From NCBI RefSeq assembly GCF_014083865.1, contig NZ_JACEFA010000001.1, forward strand, positions 434,001 to 498,000: 64,000 nt of DNA, in the 5' to 3' direction. The translations under genes were made by a program, and so were the position numbers. This document shows positions 17,838-26,786 of this stretch, in pieces (position 1 is the stretch's first letter; each line of letters opens with the position of its first letter). This DNA comes from Paraliobacillus salinarum (lineage in GTDB: Bacteria; Bacillota; Bacilli; Bacillales; Amphibacillaceae). The notes under the pieces are model-generated. The model was not told where the DNA came from and ran no database searches. It worked only from the letters and a program-made list of their open reading frames with translations.

Positions 17838-18187
17838 GAAGCCACCCCCAATCGAATCAAAGCATGTGTTTCGCTTTCTTCTAAACGAATGATTTTAAAT
17901 AGACCTGATAATTCAAATAATCGCTTAACTGCTGGTGAAATAGAACAAACGATCATTTCTCCATCCATTTGTTTTATTTCTTTGTAACGTCCTAAAATAA
18001 CACCAAGCCCTGAACTATCCATAAATGAAAGATCACCAAGATTTAGTACAACATGTTGTACATCTACTTTGCTTAATAAATTTTGCCAATCGTTTTTGAA
18101 TTTCTCTGCCTCATGATGATCCAATTCTCCTGAAATTCTGACTAACAAAACATTCTCTTTGATATTCCAATCCACTTTTAAACTCAC
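17834..18187 (-). CDS. spoIIAA: Anti-anti-sigma factor SpoIIAA
   Basis: STAS-domain protein that releases SigF by displacing it from SpoIIAB. The signature [18 protein letters not shown] contains the phosphorylated Ser (first of the pair). The start is GTG 18187, seven bases behind GAGGAGG, giving 117 residues, the exact length of the B. subtilis protein. The longer in-frame ATG at 18244 would put the ribosome site inside the gene. C terminus [20 protein letters not shown] is typical. Confidence 0.95.
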   Translation of the reverse strand: MSLKVDWNIKENVLLVRISGELDHHEAEKFKNDWQNLLSKVDVQHVVLNLGDLSFMDSSGLGVILGRYKEIKQMDGEMIVCSISPAVKRLFELSGLFKIIRLEESETHALIRLGVAS

Positions 18188-18273
18188 CAGTTCTCCTCCT
18201 CTTTGCCTGATCTGAACTTTTGTTCCTTTTTCCACATACGTCATGTTTCACTCATATTTTTCTTAGCTTACTT

Positions 18274-18301
18274 TTTCTATTTGTGTATATTTATTTCCTG
18301 C
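18274..18301 (-). promoter_or_regulatory. Sigma-H promoter of the spoIIA operon
   Basis: Minus strand GCAGGAAAT (18301-18293), 12 bases, ATAGAAA (18280-18274) fits the sigma-H pattern RNAGGAWWW-N11/12-RNNGAAT with one -10 mismatch. It lies between dacF and spoIIAA, 87 bases before the GTG, as in B. subtilis, where sigma-H and Spo0A~P drive the operon. A partial 0A-like TGTCATG lies just upstream. Confidence 0.6.
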
Positions 18302-18333
18302 CACATGACAAAACTAGTGGAAATTATACAATA

Positions 18334-19503
18334 CTATTCAATTTTCACTAAATCACTTAATGCATATTTAAACAGTTTCCACGTGCTAGCCTTTTCCATT
18401 GTATGTTCAAGTAATAATGGGGTCTCTGTTATCTTTTTTCCATTCTGCGTTACTTGTAATAGTCCTACCTTACTACCCTTTTTAAGTGGGAGAGATAAGT
18501 TTTTATCTATTTTTACAGTCGTTTTAATTCCTGTTTTATTTGAACCTTTTTCTAATAATACAGAAACGGAATCACCTGTAACGACATTGACTTTATTTTT
18601 ATCTGCTTTTAACATAGAAATTTGGGTAACAGGTTGGTCTTTTTTATATAGTAGCTCTGTTTTATATTGAGAATACGCATAATCTAACATTTGAGTAATG
18701 GCCTTATTTCTTTTCTTAGGTGATTCAGCTCCCATAACAACTGCAACTACACGCATATTTTCTTTTTTTGCTGTTGCTGTTAAACAGTATTTAGCCTCTG
18801 ATGTATATCCGGTTTTTAAGCCATCAACCCCTTGATAAAATTTGACTAGTTTATTTGTATTTACTAACCAAAACTCATCTTCTGTACCTTTCCTCAAATA
18901 ATCTTCATATATTTTCGTATAATTCGTTATTGTTTCGTATTTTAGAAGTTCCTTAGCGATGACCGCCATATCATAAGCAGTTGAAAAGTGATTGTCTTCC
19001 GGTAAACCAGTTGTATTTTGGAAAAGGGTATTCTCCAATCCTAATTCCTTAACCTTTTCATTCATCATTGCAACAAAAGCTTTCTCACTTCCAGCAATTC
19101 TTTCTGCTAAAGCAACGCTAGCATCATTACCTGACGCGATCGCAATCCCTTTTAACAAATCATCTACGGTCATTTCTTCTCCTTCCTCTAAAAAGATTTG
19201 TGACCCCCCCATAGAGGAGGCGTATTCACTAACACGTATTTTTTCATCTAATGTAATTTTATTTTCATCTAGTGCTTCCATAATCAATAATAATGTCATC
19301 ATTTTTGTCATGCTTGCTGGTGGTAATTGTTCATGCGCATTTTTCTCATACATAATTCCACCCGAATCTCTTTCTATTAAAATTGCTGAGCTTGCATTTT
19401 CTGCTAAAGATAGATCGTCTGTTGCTTTCTCGTTCGCGTAGACAGACTGAACAGAGAAAATAGTGAACATTAAAACAAAAAGGGAACTTATTATTTTTTT
19501 CAT
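18334..19503 (-). CDS. dacF: Sporulation D-Ala-D-Ala carboxypeptidase DacF
   Basis: S11-family penicillin-binding protein, 389 residues, forespore-expressed in B. subtilis and involved in cortex cross-linking. Signal peptide MKKIISSLFVLMFTIFSVQS, catalytic SMTKMM, SGN in AIASGNDAS and KTG in VDGLKTGYTSEAKY, then a PBP5 C-terminal domain and an amphipathic anchor at the end (AKAST..WKLFKYALSDLVK region). Ribosome site GGAGG. Lies upstream of spoIIAA, as in B. subtilis. Confidence 0.92.
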   Translation of the reverse strand: MKKIISSLFVLMFTIFSVQSVYANEKATDDLSLAENASSAILIERDSGGIMYEKNAHEQLPPASMTKMMTLLLIMEALDENKITLDEKIRVSEYASSMGGSQIFLEEGEEMTVDDLLKGIAIASGNDASVALAERIAGSEKAFVAMMNEKVKELGLENTLFQNTTGLPEDNHFSTAYDMAVIAKELLKYETITNYTKIYEDYLRKGTEDEFWLVNTNKLVKFYQGVDGLKTGYTSEAKYCLTATAKKENMRVVAVVMGAESPKKRNKAITQMLDYAYSQYKTELLYKKDQPVTQISMLKADKNKVNVVTGDSVSVLLEKGSNKTGIKTTVKIDKNLSLPLKKGSKVGLLQVTQNGKKITETPLLLEHTMEKASTWKLFKYALSDLVKIE

Positions 19504-19566
19504 GTTAGTACCTCCAAATATGTAATGTTCCTAGTTTCTCCAGATTCATTAATTTTTATAACAAAA

Positions 19567-19595
19567 AAACTCATTCCAATAAATGAAATGAGTTT
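19567..19595 (-). terminator. Terminator of xerD
   Basis: AAACTCATT (19567-19575) pairs with AATGAGTTT (19587-19595); on the minus strand a run of seven T follows. The xerD stop overlaps the stem. Confidence 0.75.
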
Positions 19596-20487
19596 AAGCT
19601 CTAGGGTGATAATTAGTATAAATATCTTTTAATCTTGCTCTAGAAACGTGTGTGTATATTTGTGTGGTAGAAATATCTGCATGTCCCAGCATTTCTTGAA
19701 CGGATCGTAAGTCAGCACCATTTTCCAGTAAATGTGTCGCAAATGAATGTCGGAGAGTGTGCGGTGTAATTTCTTTCTTTATCCCTGCATGTTTTGCTAA
19801 ACCCTTTAAAATCTTCCAGAAACCTTGTCTTGATAATGGATTACCGTGATGATTCACAAATAATTGATCCGTTTTCTTTTGCTTGACTAATGCACTTCGA
19901 GACATCATTAAATACTCTTCGACAGCTTCTTTCGCTATATTACCAAGCGGAACAATTCTTTCCTTATTTCCTTTTCCAACGCATCGAACAAAACCCATTG
20001 TTAAATGAAGATCTTCCAACTTCAATTGCGTTAATTCAGAAACTCGTAATCCAGTTGCATAGAGTGTTTCTAACATTGCTTTATTACGAATATTCAAAGG
20101 AGAATCACTCGGAATGGATAATAATTTTTCTACCTCCTGTTTAGATAACACTTTAGGTAGACTTCTAGCTTTTTTAGGTGTTTCGATATGTAAACTTGCA
20201 TCATGAGGCAAATGGTATTCTCTTACTAAAAATTGATGAAACAAGCGAATGGTCGATAACATTCTTGCCATCGTAGCTTGTGAACGGTTCTGATCGTTTA
20301 AATGATAAAGAAATTTTAATACATGACCTCTTGTTACTTTTTCCCACTTATGTATCTTTAGTTCTTCTTCTAAAAATAATTTATATTGTTTCGTATCTCT
20401 TTGATAAGATTGTAATGTATTATCTGATAAACCACGTTCTATTTGAAGATAGTGAAAAAAATCTGTTAATGCATCTTGCATATTCAT
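19594..20487 (-). CDS. xerD: Site-specific tyrosine recombinase XerD
   Basis: Tyrosine recombinase (297 residues) that resolves chromosome dimers at dif with XerC. N-terminal SAM-like core-binding domain (about 4-88: [19 protein letters not shown]). Catalytic residues: Arg in [10 protein letters not shown], Lys in [12 protein letters not shown], HxxR in [11 protein letters not shown], His/Trp-equivalent in [13 protein letters not shown] and the Tyr in IYTHVSR. The start ATG follows AGGGGA and overlaps yqzK by four bases. In B. subtilis drm and punA follow; they are absent here. Confidence 0.94.
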   Translation of the reverse strand: MNMQDALTDFFHYLQIERGLSDNTLQSYQRDTKQYKLFLEEELKIHKWEKVTRGHVLKFLYHLNDQNRSQATMARMLSTIRLFHQFLVREYHLPHDASLHIETPKKARSLPKVLSKQEVEKLLSIPSDSPLNIRNKAMLETLYATGLRVSELTQLKLEDLHLTMGFVRCVGKGNKERIVPLGNIAKEAVEEYLMMSRSALVKQKKTDQLFVNHHGNPLSRQGFWKILKGLAKHAGIKKEITPHTLRHSFATHLLENGADLRSVQEMLGHADISTTQIYTHVSRARLKDIYTNYHPRA

Positions 20488-20705
20488 TCCCCTAATCGAA
20501 AAAATATGGATATTCTATCAATCCAGTCATACCCCACCTGTTTGTCCACTTTAACAGCATTTCCTTCTGGGGGATCATACCGATGATAATCACGATATTC
20601 TTGATGTATCGCTTGCAAACCAAAATAAAAAAGAGACGTACATAATACAAACAAAAAAAATAGTTTAATAACATCCTTTGTATACGTTAGTATTGCACGC
20701 ATCAT
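20484..20705 (-). CDS. yqzK: YqzK family protein (DUF4227)
   Basis: Small protein of 73 residues with one membrane segment ([19 protein letters not shown]) followed by [20 protein letters not shown], typical of the DUF4227/YqzK family. Function unknown. It lies between fur and xerD exactly as in B. subtilis and overlaps xerD by four bases, suggesting co-expression with the recombinase. Confidence 0.85.
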   Translation of the reverse strand: MMRAILTYTKDVIKLFFLFVLCTSLFYFGLQAIHQEYRDYHRYDPPEGNAVKVDKQVGYDWIDRISIFFRLGE

Positions 20706-20944
20706 AACTACTCCTTTTCCAATATCTTAGGTATTTGATATAGAGTGAAACTATAATCAGTGAGGTGCTTTTCGTCACTAATTGTTAGTTGAACCAATCA
20801 GACCGTTAGTGGCACTTGCAATACTTCATTTCCCTCAAATGCTTGATGTGGGAGATTACTTCCAGTTACACTGCGATAAATAAGTTCTCTATTAAAGATA
20901 TGCCAAAAAGGAGATATATTATACATTCATTTTTCATTAAACAA
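20706..20944. other. Intergenic segment between yqzK and fur with dyad-rich sequence
   Basis: No gene is visible. On the minus strand the stretch from about 20880 to 20745 contains CAGTGTAACTGG, CTCCCACATCAAGC, AAGTGCCACTAACGG, TGATTGGTTCAACTAAC and TTAGTGACGAAAAGC. Pieces such as CACTAA/TTAGTG are inverted around the GATTGGTTC core, and the segment is less AT-rich than its flanks. It could be a decayed repeat or an untranslated leader of yqzK-xerD; I cannot tell which. Confidence 0.35.
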
Positions 20945-20969
20945 AAAAGCCCTTAATTTAAAGGCTTTT
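20945..20969 (-). terminator. Terminator of fur
   Basis: AAAAGCC (20945-20951) and GGCTTTT (20963-20969) form a stem at the fur stop, followed by T residues on the minus strand. Confidence 0.65.
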
Positions 20970-21426
20970 ACGATGAAGCTTGCAATTCTTGCTCTTGACA
21001 CTTTTTACAGATGCCATGAAATGTAAGGCGATGATCTTTCACCTTAAAGCCCCAATCTTTCTCAACAATTTCTTCTACTTCTTCTAATAAATCATCCATT
21101 ATTTCTTCAACAGACCCACATTCTGTACAAACCAAATGATGATGAAAATGGGTAGCGCCTTCTTTGCGCAGATCATAGCGAGAAACGCCATCTCCAAAAT
21201 TTATTTTATCAACTACCTTTAATTCAGATAGCAACTCTAGTGTTCGATACACTGTTGCTAAGCCAATTTCAGGAGATTTTTCTTTTACTAATAAATAGAC
21301 ATCTTCTGCACTTAAATGATCTTCTTCACGCTCTAAAAGGACTCTTACGGTTGCCTCACGTTGGGGAGTTAACTTGTAACTTTGTGCATGTAGTTGTTTT
21401 TTTATACGATCAATACGATGTTCCAT
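20968..21426 (-). CDS. fur: Ferric uptake regulator Fur
   Basis: Iron-responsive repressor, 152 residues from ATG 21426 (MEHRIDRIKKQL). The alternative GTG six codons upstream coincides with the ribosome site GGGAGG and is rejected. Winged-helix DNA-binding domain with YKLTPQREATVRVLL and GLATVYRTLELL; metal sites in THFHHHLVCTECGSVEEI and the C-terminal CKKC zinc knuckle. Expression looks PerR-controlled, from a strong promoter with an almost perfect PerR box, matching the regulation known in B. subtilis. Confidence 0.94.
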   Translation of the reverse strand: MEHRIDRIKKQLHAQSYKLTPQREATVRVLLEREEDHLSAEDVYLLVKEKSPEIGLATVYRTLELLSELKVVDKINFGDGVSRYDLRKEGATHFHHHLVCTECGSVEEIMDDLLEEVEEIVEKDWGFKVKDHRLTFHGICKKCQEQELQASS

Positions 21427-21450
21427 ATCCAAAACCTCCCTCACAGGTTA

Positions 21451-21479
21451 ATTATAAGCAGAGTGAGAAAAGGTGTCAA
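21451..21479 (-). promoter_or_regulatory. Sigma-A promoter of fur
   Basis: Consensus TTGACA (21479-21474), 17-base spacer, consensus TATAAT (21456-21451) on the minus strand. The implied leader is very short because the ribosome site starts about ten bases downstream. Confidence 0.88.
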
Positions 21480-21494
21480 TTAAAATTATTATAA
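21480..21494. promoter_or_regulatory. PerR box upstream of fur
   Basis: TTAAAATTATTATAA matches the PerR box TTATAATNATTATAA at 13 of 14 defined positions. It abuts the -35 element. PerR represses fur in B. subtilis with the same arrangement. Confidence 0.75.
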
Positions 21495-21530
21495 ATCACA
21501 ACAAATAATAATTTTATTTTTATATTAATT

Positions 21531-22169
21531 TTAATCTAGCCATGTAATTACCCATTTCATTAACTGATCTGATACAAAAGCTTCTACAAATGAGGCAATT
21601 CCAGCTATACCGATTAACAAAACAAATACTGTAATGTACTGAATTAAATATTGTCCAATCGGTTCTTTTTGTAGTTTTCTTGAGAATATTTTTTGAATTA
21701 ATGCTAATGAAAAAATCATCGCTATACCACTGGCAAGTAAATAAACTGGTATAATAATGAAGTTCTGGGGAGCAATAGACGCAGCGGAAAATAAAAGCCC
21801 TCCCCACCCTAACTCATTCACAAAAAAACCAACTGAAAACCCAACGACAACACCTTTAATAAAAATAAGGATCCAAATAATCGGTAAGCCAATTACAGAT
21901 AAACCTAAAATGAAAAATAAAGCTAAATATTGAAAATGATAAATAAAGGACGTTTTGAGCATCTCTTTACTTTCTACAATTGGTCCTTCGAGTAGTCGAT
22001 TTAAAAATTGATCAACATAAAAAGATAAGTTTTGTTTTTGGATAAAATCCATACTATTTACAATAACGGCACCAAAAATAATACCAATTAAAAATAGAAT
22101 GATCATAAAAAAGTAAATTAAGTGATATTTTTTTATATGACTGTAGACAATAGATTGATTGCGATTCAT
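21531..22169 (-). CDS. spoIIM: Stage II sporulation protein M
   Basis: Membrane protein of 212 residues of the SpoIIDMP engulfment machine, which remodels septal peptidoglycan in the mother cell. About five membrane helices and the family segments FIQKQNLSFYVDQFL, ILIFIKGVVVGFSVGFFVNE and SIAPQNFIIIPVYLLASG. The start is set at ATG 22169 behind GGAGG rather than six codons earlier. Neighbours fur and yqxK are the B. subtilis arrangement. Confidence 0.92.
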   Translation of the reverse strand: MNRNQSIVYSHIKKYHLIYFFMIILFLIGIIFGAVIVNSMDFIQKQNLSFYVDQFLNRLLEGPIVESKEMLKTSFIYHFQYLALFFILGLSVIGLPIIWILIFIKGVVVGFSVGFFVNELGWGGLLFSAASIAPQNFIIIPVYLLASGIAMIFSLALIQKIFSRKLQKEPIGQYLIQYITVFVLLIGIAGIASFVEAFVSDQLMKWVITWLD

Positions 22170-22246
22170 TACCGTTCCTCCGTTCATACTGACTATAGTA
22201 GAAATCTATGAGGAAATGGTAATAAATAGACCAGCAATTCTCTAAT

Positions 22247-23419
22247 CTATTCTAATAGTTTTCCATACTTACCGCCGCCACCAGCTTGAACATGTTGCTT
22301 TCCTTTTCTCATGTTCAAAATATGTTTTGTGATTTTAGCTGGTACTACCTTATTCAATTGTTCTTCTGTAGCATGATGGATGATTCGCATTTCTGTTCCA
22401 AAGACTTTTAACAATTTTTCATAAGATTTTGGGCCTAAACCTGGAATGTAGTCTAAAGGTACTTGATGAATATAAGGTGGTCGCTTATTTTGTGAACTGT
22501 ATTTATCGTTAGATGTTAATTCTTGAATTCGTTCTGCAACACCTTTAATCATTTTATCAGAACCACAACTCGGACACGCAACACCAAACTCACCAGCTGT
22601 AAGGCATTTTTTGCAGACTGTATTGTAATACTTACCTAAGTGAGGATTCATTCCATAGTTTGTTACAATCCTTCTACCCCTCAATGCCTGTAACGCCATA
22701 GATAATTCTGTAAATGATGATTCTTTAATCATTAACTCTTGATACTCTCGTGCGATTTTAGCTAGAGAATGTGCATCCGAATTTGTTAAGTAGGTATACT
22801 CACGTAATTCTTTTATTCTATCTGCCATACTTGTGTCTGAACTCAACCCTAGTTCTACTGCGTCAATCATAGTAGGATCAAACACTTCGTTTAAAGAACG
22901 CACCACACCTTTTCCATACAAACTTTTAAATGGTGTAAAGATATGTGCAGGAATAAACAATCCACCTAAATTTTTCACTTGTTTTTGTAATGTTTTGCCG
23001 CTTCCATAGTAGCGTTGTGAACTCAAGTTTACATTTGACATCCGACCAGTAAGCCATTTAGTAAACTCACTCATTTTATCTAATGTTGGTAAATAACATA
23101 ATACATGGATTGGTCCAGCACATGTTTCGTCATATATTTCAATTTCAGAACCAAGAATCAGCGTTACTTCTTCAAATCGAATTCCGCCATTTTTCAACTC
23201 ATATGCTTTACCCATTTGAATTAAATCAAATAATTCGTCTTGAACAGCAGGTGATTGACAATCGATTACTCCTACCATCTCTATACCTTTGTTTCGGCTA
23301 GCTTCTTTCAAAATATTTGTTATGGTAAGTGATTTTCCACCAGTTATCTTAACCGGTCTATTATATTTATCACGACCAACATGGACATGTAGGTCTGCAT
23401 AGATGGGCTGTAAATCCAT
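22247..23419 (-). CDS. yqxK: Endonuclease Q family PHP-domain protein (YqxK)
   Basis: 390-residue protein with an N-terminal PHP metal-dependent hydrolase domain (DLHVHVG, GVIDCQSP, GSEIEIYD, PAHIFTPF, LTNSDAHS supply His/Asp ligands). It also has a zinc ribbon near 270-290 (CKKC, CPSC) and a helix-hairpin-helix-like tail (YIPGLGPKSYEKLLKVFG). This layout matches EndoQ, which nicks DNA at uracil, hypoxanthine and abasic sites in archaea and some Bacillus. The protein ends in a Gly-rich basic tail (QHVQAGGGGKYGKLLE). Seven bases behind nudF. Confidence 0.85.
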   Translation of the reverse strand: MDLQPIYADLHVHVGRDKYNRPVKITGGKSLTITNILKEASRNKGIEMVGVIDCQSPAVQDELFDLIQMGKAYELKNGGIRFEEVTLILGSEIEIYDETCAGPIHVLCYLPTLDKMSEFTKWLTGRMSNVNLSSQRYYGSGKTLQKQVKNLGGLFIPAHIFTPFKSLYGKGVVRSLNEVFDPTMIDAVELGLSSDTSMADRIKELREYTYLTNSDAHSLAKIAREYQELMIKESSFTELSMALQALRGRRIVTNYGMNPHLGKYYNTVCKKCLTAGEFGVACPSCGSDKMIKGVAERIQELTSNDKYSSQNKRPPYIHQVPLDYIPGLGPKSYEKLLKVFGTEMRIIHHATEEQLNKVVPAKITKHILNMRKGKQHVQAGGGGKYGKLLE

Positions 23420-23425
23420 AAATGA

Positions 23426-23980
23426 TTATCCTCGCTCATTTTCTTGTTGTTTAACATATAAAAGTGCGTATGCTGTTTTCACATCATGAATGTCTTGCGT
23501 TTGTACTAACTTTTCCGCTTCAGCCAATGAAACTTTATGTACAGCTACAAATTCATCTTCATCTAATTGTCTTTTTTCTTCTAACAAGGTCAGTTCATCA
23601 GTAAAATATAAATATAATAATTCATTTGAGAAGCCTGGAGTTGTATAGAATGATGTAACATAATCTAACTTTTTCGTAGTGTAACCTGTTTCTTCTTCTA
23701 GTTCCCGAATTGCAGTGACCTCTGGATCTTCTCCTGGCTCTAGTTTACCTGCAGGAATTTCAATAATACTTTTATTTAACGGTTTACGGTATTGTTCTAC
23801 CATTAATAACTCACCTGTATCTGTCATCGCAATGATAGCCACCGCACCTGGATGTTTAATGATTTCTCTTTTGGAAGTTTTTCCATCAGGCAATGTCACG
23901 TCATCTACTTGCAACTGGACAATCTTCCCGTTAAAAATTTGTGTCGTCGCAATTGTTTTTTCTTCAAATTTATTACTCAA
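23426..23980 (-). CDS. nudF: ADP-ribose pyrophosphatase NudF
   Basis: Nudix hydrolase (184 residues) that cleaves ADP-ribose to AMP and ribose-5-phosphate. The Nudix box begins at GKLEPGEDPEVTAIRELEEE with the final Glu-Glu metal ligands; upstream are EKTIATTQIFNGKIVQLQVD and the EQYRKPLNKSIIEIPAG segment typical of the ADPRase subfamily. Forms a unit with yqxK and probably spoIIM. Divergent from the aldo/keto reductase gene. Confidence 0.92.
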   Translation of the reverse strand: MSNKFEEKTIATTQIFNGKIVQLQVDDVTLPDGKTSKREIIKHPGAVAIIAMTDTGELLMVEQYRKPLNKSIIEIPAGKLEPGEDPEVTAIRELEEETGYTTKKLDYVTSFYTTPGFSNELLYLYFTDELTLLEEKRQLDEDEFVAVHKVSLAEAEKLVQTQDIHDVKTAYALLYVKQQENERG

Positions 23981-24091
23981 AGTAAACTCCTACTTTCAAT
24001 TAAGGTATTAGTGCTTATTCTAACATACTGTTCGTAATGGTTGTATTTCATTCCTTTTATTTTTAGAATGTGAGTGGAGGGAGTGTTTACA

Positions 24092-25012
24092 TTGAAGAAA
24101 AATCAATTAGGAAATTCACACATGTATGTATCAGAAATAGGGCTCGGTTGTATGTCACTAGGTACCGAACAACGAAAAGCTTCAGACATCATTGATCGAG
24201 CAATTGATGCTGGCATTAACTATCTTGATACTGCAGATTTATATGACCAAACAGTAAATGAAGCGATTGTTGGTCAAGCATTAAAAGGAAAAAGAGAGCA
24301 AATTATTCTTGCTTCAAAAGTCGGTAATCATCTCCAACCAGATGGTTCATGGTTTTGGGACCCATCAAAAGCGTATATAAAAGAACAAGTAAAAACAAGT
24401 TTATTACGATTGCAAACAGATTATTTAGATTTATATCAGCTTCATGGTGGAACGATTGATGATCCAATTGACGAGGTAATTGAAGCGTTTGAAGAGTTGA
24501 AACAAGAAGGTCTGATTCGCTATTATGGCATTTCTTCTATTAGACCAAATGTAATCCGAGAATATGTGAATCGTTCTTCGATTGTTTCCGTTATGATGCA
24601 ATATAGTTTACTTGATCGCAGACCAGAGGAGTCTATGCTGGATTTTTTACATGAAGAAGGTATTAGTGTGGTTACTAGAGGTTCATTAGCGAAAGGTTTC
24701 TTAACTGATCATGCGAAAACAGTTATAAAAAATAAAGGGGACGGTGGATATCTCTCCTATTCAGCTGACGAATTAAAAGAAGTCATTGATGAATTAAAAC
24801 AAATAGATTTAGTTAACAATTCATTAACTTCTACTGCAATGCGTTATGTAACACATCACCCTGCTATAGCAAGTGTTGTAACTGGTGCTAGCTCAACAAA
24901 GCAACTTGATGACAATATATCGGCTATCTTACACGCAAGCACATTACCACTATCCTTGCACGAGAAGCTACAAAAAATAACAAAACAAAACTTTTATACA
25001 AATCATCGTTAA
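24092..25012 (+). CDS. yqkF: Aldo/keto reductase (YqkF)
   Basis: NADPH-dependent oxidoreductase of about 306 residues, TIM barrel. Catalytic tetrad: Asp and Tyr in LDTADLYDQ, Lys in LASKVGN, His in YQLHGGT. The start is most likely TTG 24092: GGAGGGA lies nine bases upstream, and the resulting N terminus MKKNQLGNSHMYVSEIGLGC aligns with the family start. The GTG at 24074 would place the ribosome site within the gene. Physiological substrate unknown. Gene order with nudF as in B. subtilis. Confidence 0.88.
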   Translation: MKKNQLGNSHMYVSEIGLGCMSLGTEQRKASDIIDRAIDAGINYLDTADLYDQTVNEAIVGQALKGKREQIILASKVGNHLQPDGSWFWDPSKAYIKEQVKTSLLRLQTDYLDLYQLHGGTIDDPIDEVIEAFEELKQEGLIRYYGISSIRPNVIREYVNRSSIVSVMMQYSLLDRRPEESMLDFLHEEGISVVTRGSLAKGFLTDHAKTVIKNKGDGGYLSYSADELKEVIDELKQIDLVNNSLTSTAMRYVTHHPAIASVVTGASSTKQLDDNISAILHASTLPLSLHEKLQKITKQNFYTNHR

Positions 25013-25038
25013 TTAAATTACTATATTTTGTGTTTTCA

Positions 25039-25080
25039 AAAAGGAAATAGCTACGCCTTCATAAAAGCTATTTCCTTTTA
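25039..25080. terminator. Bidirectional terminator between yqkF and the SDR gene
   Basis: AAAAGGAAATAGCT (25039-25052) pairs with AGCTATTTCCTTTT (25067-25080); A and T runs on both sides serve two converging genes. Confidence 0.88.
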
Positions 25081-25086
25081 TTATCG

Positions 25087-25878
25087 TTATTTTTTATTAA
25101 ATTGTTTTTTCAATAATCGTTCTGTAATTCCCGGAAACAGATGATACAATCGGCTACCTAGCTCCATCCATCTAGGTAAATTTACTTCTCTTTTTCGTTT
25201 AAATAACGTATCAATGATTTTCTCTACCACATCATTCGGATCTAACATATAACGTGCTACATTTTTTTGATAATTACCACTTGGATCCGCTGTTTGAAAG
25301 AAATTCGTTTTTACTGGTCCTAAATTCACTGTGGTTACATATAAATCTTCTTGTTCAACTTCCAAGCGCAATGCATTACTAAAACCTAATACTGCATGTT
25401 TAGTCGCGCCATAAACAGAAGATTTTGGGGTTGCTATTTTCCCAGCAATAGATGCTATATTAATAATATGACCTTTCTGAGCTGTCGATAAAGCAGGATA
25501 TAGAATCTGAATACCTTCAATAAGAGCCAAAACATTCACTTGAAACATTTTTTCCATATCACTCGTCTTTATATCTTCTATTGAATCAAAAATTCCGAAA
25601 CCAGCGTTATTGATTAATGCATCAATAGTTGAATAATGTTCGCTAATTCTTTTAAACACTTCCGTTCGCGCTTGACTATTCGCTAAATCTACTACGTATA
25701 CATCACATTGTATCGAAAATTCGCTTTTCATTACTTTTTTCATATCATAAAGCTTATCTTTTGAACGTGCTAGTAAAATTAAATTAGCACCACGAGCAGC
25801 TAATGATTTTGCTAAACCTTCCCCTATTCCACTTGATGCACCAGTAATTAAAATAGTTTTATTCAAAAAGTCATGCAT
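25087..25878 (-). CDS. yqjQ: Short-chain dehydrogenase (YqjQ-like)
   Basis: SDR-family NAD(P)-dependent oxidoreductase of 263 residues. Cofactor motif GASSGIGEGLAK, NNAGFG, Ser in NIASIAGK and YxxxK in YGATKHA. The start is ATG 25878 (MHDFLNKTILITG), eight bases behind GGAGG; the upstream in-frame GTG overlaps that site. The C terminus is basic and hydrophobic, as in membrane-associated members. Substrate not predictable from sequence. Confidence 0.85.
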   Translation of the reverse strand: MHDFLNKTILITGASSGIGEGLAKSLAARGANLILLARSKDKLYDMKKVMKSEFSIQCDVYVVDLANSQARTEVFKRISEHYSTIDALINNAGFGIFDSIEDIKTSDMEKMFQVNVLALIEGIQILYPALSTAQKGHIINIASIAGKIATPKSSVYGATKHAVLGFSNALRLEVEQEDLYVTTVNLGPVKTNFFQTADPSGNYQKNVARYMLDPNDVVEKIIDTLFKRKREVNLPRWMELGSRLYHLFPGITERLLKKQFNKK

Positions 25879-26026
25879 AATATCCTCCACTCTTCTGATC
25901 TATTCATTTGTACTATAATATAACATGGTTAATCAACTAATCACCATCAATGAATGTTGCTTTGATTGACTTTTTTTTTGAAATATAACACAATCATTAA
26001 GAATACCTTGATTATGAGGTGAAGTG

Positions 26027-26773
26027 ATGAAAACAATTATTTATGCACACAGAGGAGCAAGCAAACAAGCTCCGGAGAACACATTACCTGCATTCGAGCT
26101 TGCATATGAATCAGGAGCAGACGGCATTGAAACAGATGTTCAGTTAACTAAAGATGGTATACCTGTTTTGTTTCATGACGAAAATGTAAGACGAACAACA
26201 AATGGCACAGGATTTATTCAAGATTACACCTTTGAACAGCTGCAACAATTAGATGCGGGAGCTTGGTTCTCTAATCAATTTATCAACACACGAATTATGT
26301 CTTTAGAGGAATTTTTAATATGGACAACAGATAAAAAATTATTGCTAAATTTAGAATTAAAAACGAACGTTATTCCTTACAAGCATATAGAACAAATAGT
26401 TTATGACTTGCTTGTAAAATACAATAAATTAAAGCAAACTGTAATTTCTAGCTTTAATCCTAATAGTTTACTAAACATGCATCAAATCGACCTTACAGTG
26501 ACAACTGCATTCTTAACTTCCACAAAAAAAGTTGATTTAATTAGTTATACAAAGCGGTTAGGTGCTAAGGGACTTCATACAAAAAATAGATTTGTAAATC
26601 AAAATTTAATTAATACAGCAAAACGAGAAGATATCTATGTTGCATCATATACGGTGAATCGCCCCAATCAAATGATGCGTTGTTATCAGATTGGTTGTCA
26701 TGCTATTTTTACTGATTTACCTCATATTGCAATAGAAACGAGAGAGCTTTTCGAACAAGATATGATCCAATAA
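26027..26773 (+). CDS. Glycerophosphodiester phosphodiesterase
   Basis: GDPD-family enzyme of 248 residues that splits glycerophosphodiesters to glycerol-3-phosphate and an alcohol. Key signature [17 protein letters not shown], metal ligands in [13 protein letters not shown] and [22 protein letters not shown] and the closing CHAIFTDLP. No signal peptide, so cytoplasmic. Starts at ATG 26027 behind GAGGTGA. First of three co-directional genes with namA (13-base gap) and rnz (3-base gap). Confidence 0.92.
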   Translation: MKTIIYAHRGASKQAPENTLPAFELAYESGADGIETDVQLTKDGIPVLFHDENVRRTTNGTGFIQDYTFEQLQQLDAGAWFSNQFINTRIMSLEEFLIWTTDKKLLLNLELKTNVIPYKHIEQIVYDLLVKYNKLKQTVISSFNPNSLLNMHQIDLTVTTAFLTSTKKVDLISYTKRLGAKGLHTKNRFVNQNLINTAKREDIYVASYTVNRPNQMMRCYQIGCHAIFTDLPHIAIETRELFEQDMIQ

Positions 26774-26786
26774 TGGAGGATATAAT

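Noticed and set aside
18203-18670. A plus-strand gene opposite spoIIAA and dacF
   Set aside because: It runs antisense across two well-supported genes, has no ribosome site and shows no family motif.
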